Below, piece by piece: positions 54,707 to 63,830 of a stretch of DNA of 64,000 nt (position 1 is its first letter; each line of letters starts with the position of its first letter). Origin of the DNA: KBS-96 sp964247975. Its GTDB lineage: Bacteria > Acidobacteriota > Terriglobia > Bryobacterales > Bryobacteraceae. The notes beneath the pieces were generated by a model that worked only from the letters and a program-made list of their open reading frames with translations, made no database searches and had not been told where the DNA came from. The position numbers were made by a program, and so were the translations under genes. The stretch lies in contig CAXTWH010000026.1 of NCBI GenBank assembly GCA_964247975.1, positions 12,157-76,156 of the forward strand, read 5' to 3'.

Positions 54707-56246
54707 CGCAGGCATTCACGCCGCCGATGCCCATTGACAATTTGCCGCCTACTGGTGAAGGCGCAGCACAAGGCTTGTCAAACACAAAGCTATGATGAAG
54801 CTCATTAATGGGCTGGTTCAAATCGCCCTGCGATAACGGCGTGGGAAAAAGCTGTTCTTGTTCATAGCCTAAATATTGTGCGGTCAACTCCCAGCCGCCG
54901 CCCGCGCTCATGCCATGCCCGAACGTACCCTTTCGGGCGGTGACTAGCACGGAATCCGAAAAAATGGAGCGGAACGTAGCCATCTCGGAGTAATCTCCCG
55001 GCGTCGCAGTGGCGTGCAAATCCCAGGTGCCGATGTCATCAGCGGAAACATGCGCTTCGGCCAAGGCCTGATGGATAGCCGTTTTGGGACCATCAGGCGA
55101 AGGCGTGATGATGTGATGCGCATCGGAACTGACGCCTACCGCCAGCGGTTCCATGCCAAGCAGTTGAAAGCCCTTTGCCTTCATGTATTCCAGGTCGCCC
55201 ACAATCCAGATCACAGCTCCGCCGGCTACGTGCGTTCCCTGCAAGCGAGTTAAAGGCACAGACACATTGCGGTCCGCCGATAAAACTCTGCCGCTGTAAA
55301 ACGATCCAACGGTGAGAGGATGCGGGGGGGGATCGGTGGCTCCTACCACCACAGCCTTTGCTTCACCCGATTGAATGGCGTTCATGGCTAAACGCAGCGC
55401 CACGCCAAATGTGGAACAAGCGGCTACGGGCGCAAACGCCAGGCCGGTGATCTTGCCTAAAATTGAAATCTGCGCTGCGGGCGTATTGTGTATGTTCCAA
55501 ATCAGGTTGGCGGAAACGTTCCAGGGCGGTTCCGGCGCTTGCCATTTTTCCTGCAACTTGGCGTGGCGCTTTTCTTTTTCGCGGATCGTGTTCAGTTTTC
55601 CCGAGGCGATCTCGCCTTCAATGCTCATGCCGTCAATCTGCGCTAACTCGGCTAAGTACTCTTGCAGTTCGCTGGAGCGGGCCATCCAATAGCGATGCCA
55701 TAACTGTTCCGCAGCATCACGCTCTCTCTCGGGCACAGTTTCTGGAGCGGGAGGAACATCATGATCGTCAGAACGCTCTTGCGCCAGATAGGACCGAAGC
55801 GCCGCATTGCGCTCGGGACTCGCCCAGAATGAATCCCATCGCTTTTGCGATCGGTACAACGCAACGCTGGCATGGTAAGTGGTATCGATTGCGCCAAGCC
55901 CGGTTCCGACATACACGTGCGCTTCGGTGCCGAGACTTTTCAGTTCCGCTTCTAAGCCCTGATTCTGTTGCAGTGCTTGAATGAACGCGCCAATCGCATA
56001 AAGCGAGGGAGTGTCCATTTTTTCTTTCAATTTCTGGTAGTGTCGCGGAGCGAATCGGGCATTGATCCATTCCTTGTAATCTTCAAATTCAAACTGCGGA
56101 TCACCCACCAGAAAATTGTCAGGCCCGAAGCCGTTGAACGGAGAAAGCCAAGTGCCGGAACAAGCTAGATTGTTTCTGAACGCGTCGATGTTGGGAGATT
56201 TCGGGGCCACAATGCCCCAGCCAAATACTCCGATTCGTATTGCCAC
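54684..56246 (-). CDS. Stand-alone beta-ketoacyl synthase with a charged insertion
   Basis: A 520-residue thiolase-fold condensing enzyme. The active-site Cys is in PVAACSTFGVAL, the first His in WDLHATATPGD and the second in KGTFGHGMSAGG. The C-terminal KLSMGIGGVNACVI is the usual glycine-rich end. Compared with FabF (about 410 residues) there is an extra charged segment at about 135-225, absent from housekeeping synthases. No acyl carrier protein, reductase or acyltransferase is adjacent, so its pathway (fatty acid, polyketide or hopanoid-like lipid) is unknown. Confidence 0.88.
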   Translation of the reverse strand: MAIRIGVFGWGIVAPKSPNIDAFRNNLACSGTWLSPFNGFGPDNFLVGDPQFEFEDYKEWINARFAPRHYQKLKEKMDTPSLYAIGAFIQALQQNQGLEAELKSLGTEAHVYVGTGLGAIDTTYHASVALYRSQKRWDSFWASPERNAALRSYLAQERSDDHDVPPAPETVPERERDAAEQLWHRYWMARSSELQEYLAELAQIDGMSIEGEIASGKLNTIREKEKRHAKLQEKWQAPEPPWNVSANLIWNIHNTPAAQISILGKITGLAFAPVAACSTFGVALRLAMNAIQSGEAKAVVVGATDPPPHPLTVGSFYSGRVLSADRNVSVPLTRLQGTHVAGGAVIWIVGDLEYMKAKGFQLLGMEPLAVGVSSDAHHIITPSPDGPKTAIHQALAEAHVSADDIGTWDLHATATPGDYSEMATFRSIFSDSVLVTARKGTFGHGMSAGGGWELTAQYLGYEQEQLFPTPLSQGDLNQPINELHHSFVFDKPCAAPSPVGGKLSMGIGGVNACVISRSLK

Positions 56247-56275
56247 AATACCTATATTGCCAAAACGATTTACTT

Positions 56276-57811
56276 CTATTTCAGCGCCACTTTAAAGGAA
56301 GGCTTCGCTGGAGTTCCGGTAATCCGGATGGGAATCACCGCGCCGGCATTCTCTTTTCGAAAAAAAGGATCAAGGGGCTTCAGGAAAACTCTCTTTACCC
56401 CGCCTGCTGCTTTGGAGAGACTAGATTGCATGGCGATGGTGCCGGATAAGCCAATCTGATCGGTGATCAGGCTGTAATCGCCTTTCAAGTGCGCGGTAGC
56501 TCCCGGCACATGAAAGGAAGCGCGCGAAAAATCTGCGACCCCATTGCGAACATCAACCTGACCGCTCAGGTCAGCAGGCACGCGCTCGGAATCATCATTG
56601 TTCTTCTTATCCTTGCGAGTGCGCGCGCTTAATTCATCTAGCTTCTCCTGTTTAGTTTCACGGGTAAACTGCGCGCTGTTGATTCTGAAATCGCCATTCA
56701 GCCTGACTGCTTGAAGAAATTTTTCATGCTCGGGCGGCAGAAGCACGTGGGCGCTCAAGTCGATTAGGCCGTTGAGGGTCGCGGGATCAGGTTTAGCAAA
56801 TATTCGCAGCAGATCCTGCAGGCGTGCTGCGTTTGCGGCAAAATCCATTGACACGGTTTTACCTTGTTGGCCGCTGATTGAGCCGTGGACCTGGATGGAA
56901 GTTTCCAGAAAACGGAAATTCGCTGAATCGAGCACAACATCGCCATTCATTCCATTCACCGTACCGGCAAACTTAGCATGAATGTTAACAGGATGTCTGC
57001 TGCTGGTGAGCTCCCAATCAGGGATCGTTGACTCGCCCCGTGTTCTTACACTGTCAAGCTTTCCATCAAATGTTCCGGTAGAACTCAGCATTCCCGCAAT
57101 GCCCTGGTAGTGTCCTAGATTCACGTCCGTTAATTTAAACTTCCCGGATAACGGAGTATCACCGTGCTTGTTTTTCCGCCACGGGCCAAAAACAGCGGCC
57201 ACGTCGAAGTTACCAGGGGGTTCGAAGTTCCGCATCAACGTGTGAAAATGGATCGGCTTATTGGTGGCGACATTCTGAAAATTGAGCCGGGGAAATTCGA
57301 AGCGAAGCGGTTTTGCCCTACCTTTCCGCGCGATTTCCAGAATTGTTCCGTCGGCAATCACGTTTTGAGCCACCGTGTGGATGAGTTCCGAAGGACCGGC
57401 TCGCAGCGGCGGCGGAAGCGGCGACGGAATAAATACATGCAGTCCTTCCGCGCGGAATTCCTTCACAGTATGAGTAAAAGCGAGCATACCCGGCCAGGAA
57501 CCGTTGGCGCTGATTCTGCGAACCACCGCTATCGGCGGAGTTCCAGGAGGAGAGTTTCGCGTGAACCGGACGTTTTCCGCCACAAAGCCAGGAGCAGGAA
57601 AGAAAACCTCGTGGTAACTACCAATAGTCACATTTGATCGTGAAAGCTCTTCCAAACACTTGGTCATATGCTTGCGAGTAAGGGGCCAGTGAATGATCAA
57701 AATGGTAGCTGAAATAATCAAAGCAACGGAAAGAAAGCCAACAGCGATGATCACACCCCGCAGAACAATCCGGCCTGTTCTAGTATGGACCCATGAATTA
57801 AGGGATGACAT
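56276..57811 (-). CDS. AsmA-like envelope protein
   Basis: About 511 residues with one N-terminal membrane helix (IVLRGVIIAVGFLSVALIISATILII) and a long periplasmic beta-rich part of the AsmA/DUF3971 type. Repeating hydrophobic strands and the C-terminal signature are visible (GVADFSRASFHVPGATAHLKGDYS, TDQIGLSGTIAMQSSLSKAAGG, then IPIRITGTPAKPSF). These bridge-like proteins are implicated in lipid transport and outer-membrane assembly. The ATG at 57811 is chosen because the longer frame to 57919 overlaps the ABC exporter gene. It lies just downstream of the MsbA-type exporter, which fits an envelope-lipid role. Confidence 0.82.
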   Translation of the reverse strand: MSSLNSWVHTRTGRIVLRGVIIAVGFLSVALIISATILIIHWPLTRKHMTKCLEELSRSNVTIGSYHEVFFPAPGFVAENVRFTRNSPPGTPPIAVVRRISANGSWPGMLAFTHTVKEFRAEGLHVFIPSPLPPPLRAGPSELIHTVAQNVIADGTILEIARKGRAKPLRFEFPRLNFQNVATNKPIHFHTLMRNFEPPGNFDVAAVFGPWRKNKHGDTPLSGKFKLTDVNLGHYQGIAGMLSSTGTFDGKLDSVRTRGESTIPDWELTSSRHPVNIHAKFAGTVNGMNGDVVLDSANFRFLETSIQVHGSISGQQGKTVSMDFAANAARLQDLLRIFAKPDPATLNGLIDLSAHVLLPPEHEKFLQAVRLNGDFRINSAQFTRETKQEKLDELSARTRKDKKNNDDSERVPADLSGQVDVRNGVADFSRASFHVPGATAHLKGDYSLITDQIGLSGTIAMQSSLSKAAGGVKRVFLKPLDPFFRKENAGAVIPIRITGTPAKPSFKVALK

Positions 57812-57864
57812 GGCGCCCCATATGACGCTGTCATCTTCGCAAGGTTTCGCAGAAGAAGTGCGAG

Positions 57865-59631
57865 TTAAAACGAGGAGCTTGTGACCACCGCACGGCCTTC
57901 GCCCACCTGTTGACGCCACAAGGCGTAATACAAGCCTTTACGATCAACCAGTTCTTCGTGACGACCGAACTCCACGATGCGCCCGCGCTCCAGCACATAG
58001 ATGCGATCAGCGTGCAGCACAGTGGACAGGCGATGAGCAATCAGAATGGTAACAGCATCGCGAGTGGCGGCCACTTCCCGGATCGTGTGGCTAATTTCTT
58101 CTTCAGTGAGCGAATCGAGCGAAGAAGTAGCTTCATCGAACACCAGCAGATGCGGTTTGCGCAGCAAGGCTCGCGCAATGGCCAAGCGTTGTTTTTCGCC
58201 GCCTGAAACTTTCACGCCGCCTTCGCCGATGACCGTATCAAGCCCATGATCGGCGCGCAGCAGCAGATTTTCAACCGATGCCTGCCGCAGCACGTCGAGG
58301 CATTCCGCGTCAGTAGCATCAGGGCGGACAAACAGCAGGTTTTCACGAATGGAGCCGGAAAAGAGTTGCGCATCCTGCGTCACCAATCCAATTCGCTCGC
58401 GCAAAGTTTCAATATCGATTTCGTCTTCCCGGATTTCGTTATACAGCACATGTCCGGTTTGAGGGCGGTATAAGCCGACCAGCAGTTTCACCAGCGTAGT
58501 TTTTCCCGCGCCGGAAGGTCCGACAAACGCGATGGTTTCGCCGCGCTCGACTTTAAAGGAAATGTTGTTCAAAGCCGGATGGCTGGCCGACTGATGCTGG
58601 AAAGAAACGTCATTAAATTCGAGGGTTTCCAGTTGCGCTATCGGGACCGGGTGCGCGGGACGAGGTTCCGGAGGCATTGCTAGAATCGCGTCAAAGCCTT
58701 GAAGCGAAACTTCGGCTTCGCGATAAGTGTTTACGACGTTTCCCAATTCCTGCAACGGGCCGAAAATGAAAAACGAATAGATAAACAAGGAGAAGAACTG
58801 GCCCACGGTGATGCGCTGAGTAAAGATCAGATACAACATCAGGAACAGGATGGACGTGCGCAGCAAGTTTACGAACGAGCCTTGAATGAAGCTCAGACTG
58901 CGCAGATAACGAACTTTCTTCAATTCCAGTTTAAGAATTTTATCCGTGGTGGCATTTAATCTTTCAATTTCCTGATGCGCCAGACCGAGGCTTTTCACCA
59001 GTTCGATGTTGCGCAGAGATTCAGTAGTAGCTCCGGCTAAAGCCGTGGTTTCTTTCACAATAGTCTTCTGCACGGCTTTGATTTTGCGGCTCAGCAGAGA
59101 ACTTAAGCCGCCTAATAAAGGAATGGTGAGCAGGTAAGCCGGGGCAATCGACCAGTGAACTTTCCAGGCATACACGAACACGAAAATGACGCCGATGAGC
59201 GTAGTGAACAATAAGTTCACGGCAATAGTGATGAGCTTTTCCACATCGGTGCGGACTTTCTGCAGTTTGCCCAGGGTTTCGCCGCTGCGCTGATCTTCAA
59301 ACTGAGCGTAGGGCAACTCCAGCGAGTGCCGGATGCCGTCGGCGTACAAGCGCGCGCCAACCTGCTGAGTGATCAGATTGACGAAATAGTCCTGAAAGTT
59401 CTTGGCCAAACGGGAAACAAACGCCACACCCACAGCCGCTCCGAGCAACAGGCTGACGCCGCGAATGAACTGGCCGCTAGTGTACTGCCGGTAACGGGTG
59501 GCGTAGGAATCAATGATGTGGCGAAAGATCAACGGATCGAGCAGTGAAAATACCTGGTTCACGGCGGCAAGCACAAGCGCGGCTAAGACCAGCTTCCAGC
59601 CATCCTGCAAATAGCGACGAAGGGTGTTCAT
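57865..59631 (-). CDS. MsbA-type ABC exporter (fused permease-ATPase)
   Basis: About 588 residues. Six membrane helices begin at LQDGWKLVLAALVLAAVNQVF, giving the type-I exporter fold with a long coupling helix (LYADGIRHSLELPYAQFEDQRSGETLGKLQ). The ATPase domain has Walker A VGPSGAGKTTLV, Q-loop LVTQDAQLFSGSI, signature VSGGEKQRLAIARALL, Walker B LLVFDEATSSLD and switch His IAHRLSTV. It exports a lipid, peptide or drug. The ATG at 59631 gives a normal N-terminus; the open frame to 59784 crosses the divergent cupin start. An AsmA-like gene follows 53 bases downstream. Confidence 0.93.
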   Translation of the reverse strand: MNTLRRYLQDGWKLVLAALVLAAVNQVFSLLDPLIFRHIIDSYATRYRQYTSGQFIRGVSLLLGAAVGVAFVSRLAKNFQDYFVNLITQQVGARLYADGIRHSLELPYAQFEDQRSGETLGKLQKVRTDVEKLITIAVNLLFTTLIGVIFVFVYAWKVHWSIAPAYLLTIPLLGGLSSLLSRKIKAVQKTIVKETTALAGATTESLRNIELVKSLGLAHQEIERLNATTDKILKLELKKVRYLRSLSFIQGSFVNLLRTSILFLMLYLIFTQRITVGQFFSLFIYSFFIFGPLQELGNVVNTYREAEVSLQGFDAILAMPPEPRPAHPVPIAQLETLEFNDVSFQHQSASHPALNNISFKVERGETIAFVGPSGAGKTTLVKLLVGLYRPQTGHVLYNEIREDEIDIETLRERIGLVTQDAQLFSGSIRENLLFVRPDATDAECLDVLRQASVENLLLRADHGLDTVIGEGGVKVSGGEKQRLAIARALLRKPHLLVFDEATSSLDSLTEEEISHTIREVAATRDAVTILIAHRLSTVLHADRIYVLERGRIVEFGRHEELVDRKGLYYALWRQQVGEGRAVVTSSSF

Positions 59632-59751
59632 AGTAGAAAAATATAAGCGGAAATACCAGTAAGATAAAAGCAACTCAGACTTTGATTCAAATACCTCGGG
59701 TTCACCTAAACAAAGCGGCGAAACAAAGCGACGCGGGTTCCGGTCAACCTG

Positions 59752-61014
59752 ATGATGTTTCCAGATGACACTGAAGAGGACCAATTAGCCCGACGCCAGT
59801 TTCTGGGCGCGGGTTCGGCGGTGCTGGCCGGCGCAGCTTTAAGCGGCCTGCCGTTGAGCGGCCAGGAAGCGAAAGAAACTACCAAAGCCGAGCATGATGC
59901 GAGCGCGGCAGACCCCGGCCCGGAAAATCAACCGATTGCGGCCATTTCCTCCAGCGGAGAAATGCCACCATCTTCTGACCACGGCGCGGTTCCCGGTTTC
60001 TGGTATTCCTTTTCGATCGCGCATAAACGTGTTCAAGAAGGCGGCTGGTCGCGGCAAGTCAACGTAGAGGATTTTCCGATTTCCACCCAGATCGCCGGCG
60101 TGAATATGAAGCTGACTGCCGGCGGCGTCCGCGAACTGCATTGGCACCAGGCAGCGGAATGGGCTTACATGCTGAACGGCAAAGCACGCATCACCGCTAT
60201 TGATAACGAGGGGAAACCTTTTGTAAACGATGTGCAGCAGGGCGATTTATGGTATTTTCCAACCGGAGTTCCTCATTCCATTCAAGGTCTTGCGCCTGAC
60301 GGCTGCGAGTTCATGCTGGTGTTCGACGACGGAAAATTTTCAGAGTTCGATACTACCCTGGTTTCGGAATGGACAGCGCGGACGCCGAAGTCAGTGCTGG
60401 CGAAAAACTGGGGCGTGCCGGAAAGCGCATTAAGCAAAATGCCGGAAAAGGAATTGTATATTTTCCAGGCTGCCGTGCCGCCGCCGCTGGAACAAACGCG
60501 ACGCCCCTTGTACGAACAGTTTGCTCCTTCCCCGATTGATTTCTCTTTCAAGATGGAAGCGATGCCGCCCACCCAGAAAACCGAATCAGGTGAAGTGAGA
60601 ATTGTGGATTCCACCAACTTTCCGATTTCGATCACAATTGCAGCGGTGCTGGTTACGCTAAAGCCGGGCGGATTACGGGAACTGCATTGGCACCCCAACT
60701 CCGACGAGTGGCAGTATTACTTGAAAGGGAAAGGCCGCATGACCTTGTTCATAAATCAGAACAAGGGGCGCACGATGGACTTTCGCGAAAACGACACTGG
60801 CTACGTTCCCAAAACGATGGGCCATTACATTGAAAACACCGGGGACACCGACCTGGTGTTTCTGGAAATTCTGAAAGCAAACAAATACGTCGACTTCTCG
60901 CTTTCCCAGTGGTTGCGACGCACACCGCCGGAACTGGTGATGAGCCATTTGCGGATCAGCCAGGAAACGTTTAACAAAATTCCCGCCGCTAAGGGAATTG
61001 TGGTACCCGCCTAA
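59752..61014 (+). CDS. Bicupin oxalate decarboxylase-family enzyme with Tat signal
   Basis: A 420-residue bicupin. The N-terminus carries a twin-arginine signal (ARRQFLGAGSAVLAGAALSGLP), so it is exported folded. Each cupin keeps the Mn ligands: RELHWHQAAEWAYM (about 127-140) with VPHSI, and RELHWHPNSDEWQYY (about 308-322) with MGHYIENTG. The lid segment aligned with the SENST motif of Bacillus OxdC reads SEFDT (residues 197-201): the glutamate thought to decide decarboxylase chemistry is kept but neighbours differ. Expected reaction: oxalate to formate and CO2. No formate dehydrogenase is adjacent. It is divergent from the ABC exporter. Confidence 0.92.
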   Translation: MMFPDDTEEDQLARRQFLGAGSAVLAGAALSGLPLSGQEAKETTKAEHDASAADPGPENQPIAAISSSGEMPPSSDHGAVPGFWYSFSIAHKRVQEGGWSRQVNVEDFPISTQIAGVNMKLTAGGVRELHWHQAAEWAYMLNGKARITAIDNEGKPFVNDVQQGDLWYFPTGVPHSIQGLAPDGCEFMLVFDDGKFSEFDTTLVSEWTARTPKSVLAKNWGVPESALSKMPEKELYIFQAAVPPPLEQTRRPLYEQFAPSPIDFSFKMEAMPPTQKTESGEVRIVDSTNFPISITIAAVLVTLKPGGLRELHWHPNSDEWQYYLKGKGRMTLFINQNKGRTMDFRENDTGYVPKTMGHYIENTGDTDLVFLEILKANKYVDFSLSQWLRRTPPELVMSHLRISQETFNKIPAAKGIVVPA

Positions 61015-61043
61015 AAACAATAGCTACTTGGAGAAGACTGTTT

Positions 61044-61286
61044 ATGACCGAAGTAAAAGTATATGGAGCAGACTGGTGCTCGATGACGCAGCGCTCGCTT
61101 TATCATTTGAAAAACAAAAAAGTGCCGTACACCTATATCAACGTAGAAGAAGACTCAAAAGCCTCGGAATGGGTAAAAGCACAGAACGACGGAAAAGAGC
61201 GAAAGCCAACAATTCTGATTGGAGAAACGGTGCTGGTGGAGCCAACCGATCAGGAACTGGACGAAGCATTGCAGTTGAACGCGTAA
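61044..61286 (+). CDS. Glutaredoxin-like protein with CxxT active site
   Basis: An 80-residue thioredoxin-fold protein: VKVYGADWCSMTQRSLYHLKNKKVPYTYINVEEDSKA, cis-Pro region KPTILIGE, and C-terminal LVEPTDQELDEAL. The active site is CSMT, not CPYC, so the resolving cysteine is missing and a monothiol mechanism is expected. GGAGAAG lies upstream of the ATG. It lies 29 bases after the oxalate decarboxylase gene and is probably co-transcribed, though the functional link is unclear. Confidence 0.88.
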   Translation: MTEVKVYGADWCSMTQRSLYHLKNKKVPYTYINVEEDSKASEWVKAQNDGKERKPTILIGETVLVEPTDQELDEALQLNA

Positions 61287-61299
61287 GAGTTAAGCATAA

Positions 61300-62037
61300 T
61301 CAGGCCACTTTCTTCAGAACGGTGGATTTTCCGGACTTAATGGAAACACTGAGAAGGAACTGTTTGCGGATGCGGAACGTTTGCCAAGCTTCATTCGAAC
61401 AAACGAAGCCAAACTGAGTCGGCTCAATTTTGTCAACGAGTTGGGGGTGGTTGAGGGCGATGAAGTGGAGTTCTTCCAGTTCTTTCTGTTCCTGTTGTTT
61501 GCGGCTTTCCTGAATGTCGCGCAGTTGCTTGAGGGTTTGCAGGAAACGGCGGTTCAAGCGCGATTCGTAAAGAGTCAGCAAAGCTAAGGGGTTGGCCGCT
61601 TGGCGGAGGGTTTCGGCCATTGTGAGGGCGGCATGGGATTCGGCATGGCCGGTGTTCCAGAGTTCGCCTTGCTCGTCGTGGCCGATGGCAAACAGGTTGT
61701 GTTCGGCGGCGGCGAGGCGATGGAGGCGGAACTGGAGATCGGCGCAACTGTTAGCGAGTTGCGTTTCCACCATGCCGACCGGGTTCAGGGAAGCGACGTA
61801 AGCTTCGGTGAAGTCATGGTAGCTATTCAGTTCTTCTTCGGGCAGGTGGATGACTTGGCTGAGAATGCCGTGACGGGTGGCGTTCAGGGCGGAACGGGTT
61901 TTGCCTTCGGCGGTTTTCGGGCCGGTGCTCTTTTTGGCGTTGGCACGGTTGGCGCGGAGCCGGGCTTCGCTCGGCTGTTTCTGCTCGGTATTGTCGGTTG
62001 GTTGTTCCGGGTTCATTCGGTTCAGAGTGTAAAGCAT
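61300..62037 (-). CDS. Hypothetical protein with the STGPKT/NATRHG signature
   Basis: A 245-residue protein I cannot assign a function. Near residue 30 it has the striking signature RANRANAKKSTGPKTAEGK followed by RSALNATRHGILSQVIHLP, which recurs in many Acidobacteria and Planctomycetes proteins. The remainder is helical and charged (LESRLNRRFLQTLKQLRDIQ, then a Gln/Glu-rich segment near residues 175-195). It could bind nucleic acid, judging only from the basic N-terminus. The start is uncertain (ATG 62037 or 62016). A decayed copy of the signature lies at 10724-10849. It is convergent with the glutaredoxin-like gene. Confidence 0.75.
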   Translation of the reverse strand: MLYTLNRMNPEQPTDNTEQKQPSEARLRANRANAKKSTGPKTAEGKTRSALNATRHGILSQVIHLPEEELNSYHDFTEAYVASLNPVGMVETQLANSCADLQFRLHRLAAAEHNLFAIGHDEQGELWNTGHAESHAALTMAETLRQAANPLALLTLYESRLNRRFLQTLKQLRDIQESRKQQEQKELEELHFIALNHPQLVDKIEPTQFGFVCSNEAWQTFRIRKQFLLSVSIKSGKSTVLKKVA

Positions 62038-62200
62038 CGGTACAAGCAGATTCCTCGCGGAAGCGGCTAACCCATAGAAAACACGGCGAAAAATAATTTC
62101 AGATTTTTGAACTGTTTTTTCCGGCGTGGAAAAGCGGTAACTATCGCTGTCTCAGAAAAGTCCTATTTTGTGGTAAGATTTGGCGCATTGGAGATAAATA

Positions 62201-63115
62201 ATGGCGAACTACTCCAGACGTGATTTATTGAAAACCGGATTAGCGGCGGCAACGGGATTCGCGGCGGCGGCGGCTGGAAGCCTGCCCGTGCTCGGGGCAG
62301 CGGCGACGCAGACCACAAAACAAACGGCGACGGACCTGATAACGCTCGGGAAAAGCGATGTTAAGGTAACGCGCCTGGCGTTCGGAACCGGCAGCATGAG
62401 CGGAAAAGTGCAGCGCGACCTGGGCCAGGAACAGTTTACGAAGCTGGTGCGCTATGCCTATGACCGCGGCATTCGGTTCTTTGAAACGGCGGAATCCTAT
62501 GGCGAGATGCACCGGATGCTAGGTGTGGCGCTGCAAGGCGTTCCGCGCGACAGCTACCAGATTATGTCGAAGGTGACGACGCATGAAGGCATGGTGAATC
62601 CGCAGGCGAAGTTCGATGAACTGCGCAAGCTGGCGAATACCGAGTATTTCGACATTATGCTGCTGCACTGGCAGCATACGGCAACGTGGCCGACCGACAG
62701 CCGGCGGTGGCAGGAAGGAATTGAAAAAGCGCAGGCGCAGAAGGTGATTCTAAGCCGCGGTGCGTCCGTGCATGGGCTTCCGGCGCTGCGGCAGGTACCG
62801 GGCAACCAATGGCTGGATGTGGCGATGATCCGGATGAACCACAAAGGGGCATCGATGGATGCGGAAGATTACAACACGCACGGGTTGGGCGATGTGAGCG
62901 AAGTGGTAACGCACGTGAAACAGGTGAAGCAGGACGGCCTGGGCGTGATCAGCATGAAGCTGGTGGGCGAAGGCCGGTTTACGAACCGGGCGGATCGCCA
63001 GGAAGCGATGCGGTTTGCGTTTAAGAATGCAGGCGTAGATTGCGTGACGGTGGGGTATAAGAATAACGCGGAAGTGGACGAGGCGATTGAGAATTTGAAT
63101 CTGGCTTTGGCGTAA
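62201..63115 (+). CDS. Tat-exported aldo/keto reductase
   Basis: A 304-residue protein with a twin-arginine signal (YSRRDLLKTGLAAATGFAAAAAG) and an aldo/keto reductase barrel: VKVTRLAFGTGSMSG, IRFFETAESYG with the catalytic Tyr, the Lys in IMSKV and the His in MLLHWQH. The usual catalytic Asp of DTA-x-Y is Glu here (ETAESY). These exported reductases are common in Acidobacteria and Planctomycetes; electron donor and substrate are unknown. GGAGAT lies upstream of the ATG at 62201. Confidence 0.87.
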   Translation: MANYSRRDLLKTGLAAATGFAAAAAGSLPVLGAAATQTTKQTATDLITLGKSDVKVTRLAFGTGSMSGKVQRDLGQEQFTKLVRYAYDRGIRFFETAESYGEMHRMLGVALQGVPRDSYQIMSKVTTHEGMVNPQAKFDELRKLANTEYFDIMLLHWQHTATWPTDSRRWQEGIEKAQAQKVILSRGASVHGLPALRQVPGNQWLDVAMIRMNHKGASMDAEDYNTHGLGDVSEVVTHVKQVKQDGLGVISMKLVGEGRFTNRADRQEAMRFAFKNAGVDCVTVGYKNNAEVDEAIENLNLALA

Positions 63116-63133
63116 GCGTTTAGATTCGGATTT

Positions 63134-63436
63134 GTGTTTGGAACCGGCAAAACATCCGGCAGTTTGGGGTGTTGTGCCGGTTTTTCCAATAAACAGGAGA
63201 CATCCACGCTCGACCGCATTACGCGCAATCCAGAAATGATGGGCGGAAAACCGTGCTTGCTGGGAATGCGGATTACGGTAGGTACTCTCGTCGGGCTAGT
63301 CGCGGCTGGCCGATCCTATGCGGAAATTCTGGCCGCTTATCTATATCTGAGTAAGAGGATATCCGGCAGGCATTGCAGTATGTCGCTTAGCGCGTGGAAG
63401 AGATAGAGATTCCGGCAGGGTGGAGTTGTACTTTAA
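63134..63436 (+). pseudogene. DUF433 antitoxin gene with frameshift and nonsense codon
   Basis: The frame reads LDRITRNPEMMGGKPCLLGMRITVGTLVGLVAAGRSYAEILAAYLYL, an almost perfect DUF433 protein. Near 63350 it then leaves the family frame. Supplying one base there restores EDIRQALQYVA, followed by TAG at 63388-63390 where relatives have Trp, then RVEEIEIP. DUF433 proteins are antitoxins usually paired with a PIN-like DUF5615 toxin; no toxin follows. The gene therefore carries at least two inactivating changes. Confidence 0.75.
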
Positions 63437-63607
63437 ATTTTCCAAGCTCCCCTATCAAGCAAGCAAAATCATGCTTGTTCAGGTGAGAATTTTCCTTTAA
63501 ACTTCCGACTCACATCTACGGATAATTTTGAGTAAAATCCTCGTGTCTTTTGATTAACTGTTTGGTGTTCAGATTGCTAATTCATCAGGAGATGAGAGGA
63601 TGGATCT

Positions 63608-63820
63608 ATGGCAGCCCAACCAGCTATGTCTTCTTCCGTATTAGAAATTACTCTGCTCGCCAACAAGGTATTTGGCAACGAGCAAACAGCAGCCGAATGG
63701 CTGAAACAGCGTCATATGGCCACCGATGATAAAGCGCCGCTGGAACTCATCAGCACAGGTGAGGGTTTTGAACGAGTAAAAACGTTACTCCTTCAAATCG
63801 AGTATGGAGTTTTGGCCTAA
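63608..63820 (+). CDS. MbcA/ParS/Xre-type antitoxin, toxin-binding domain only
   Basis: A 70-residue protein matching the C-terminal toxin-binding domain of MbcA/ParS (DUF2384) antitoxins: LANKVFGNEQTAAEWLKQRH, APLELISTGEGFERVKTLL and the terminal IEYGVLA. The N-terminal Xre-like DNA-binding domain of the usual 120-150-residue protein is missing, so autoregulation is doubtful. GGAGATGAGAGG lies upstream of the ATG. A RES-domain toxin stub starts 10 bases after its stop, the normal order for this system. Spacer 63437-63607 shows nothing else. Confidence 0.78.
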   Translation: MAAQPAMSSSVLEITLLANKVFGNEQTAAEWLKQRHMATDDKAPLELISTGEGFERVKTLLLQIEYGVLA

Positions 63821-63830
63821 AAAGTAACGT

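Noticed and set aside
61433..61747. Arginine/proline-rich minus-strand frame (MRRSPVPPPSPRRRR)
   Set aside because: An alternative frame of the STGPKT-family gene on the same strand; extreme composition and no support.
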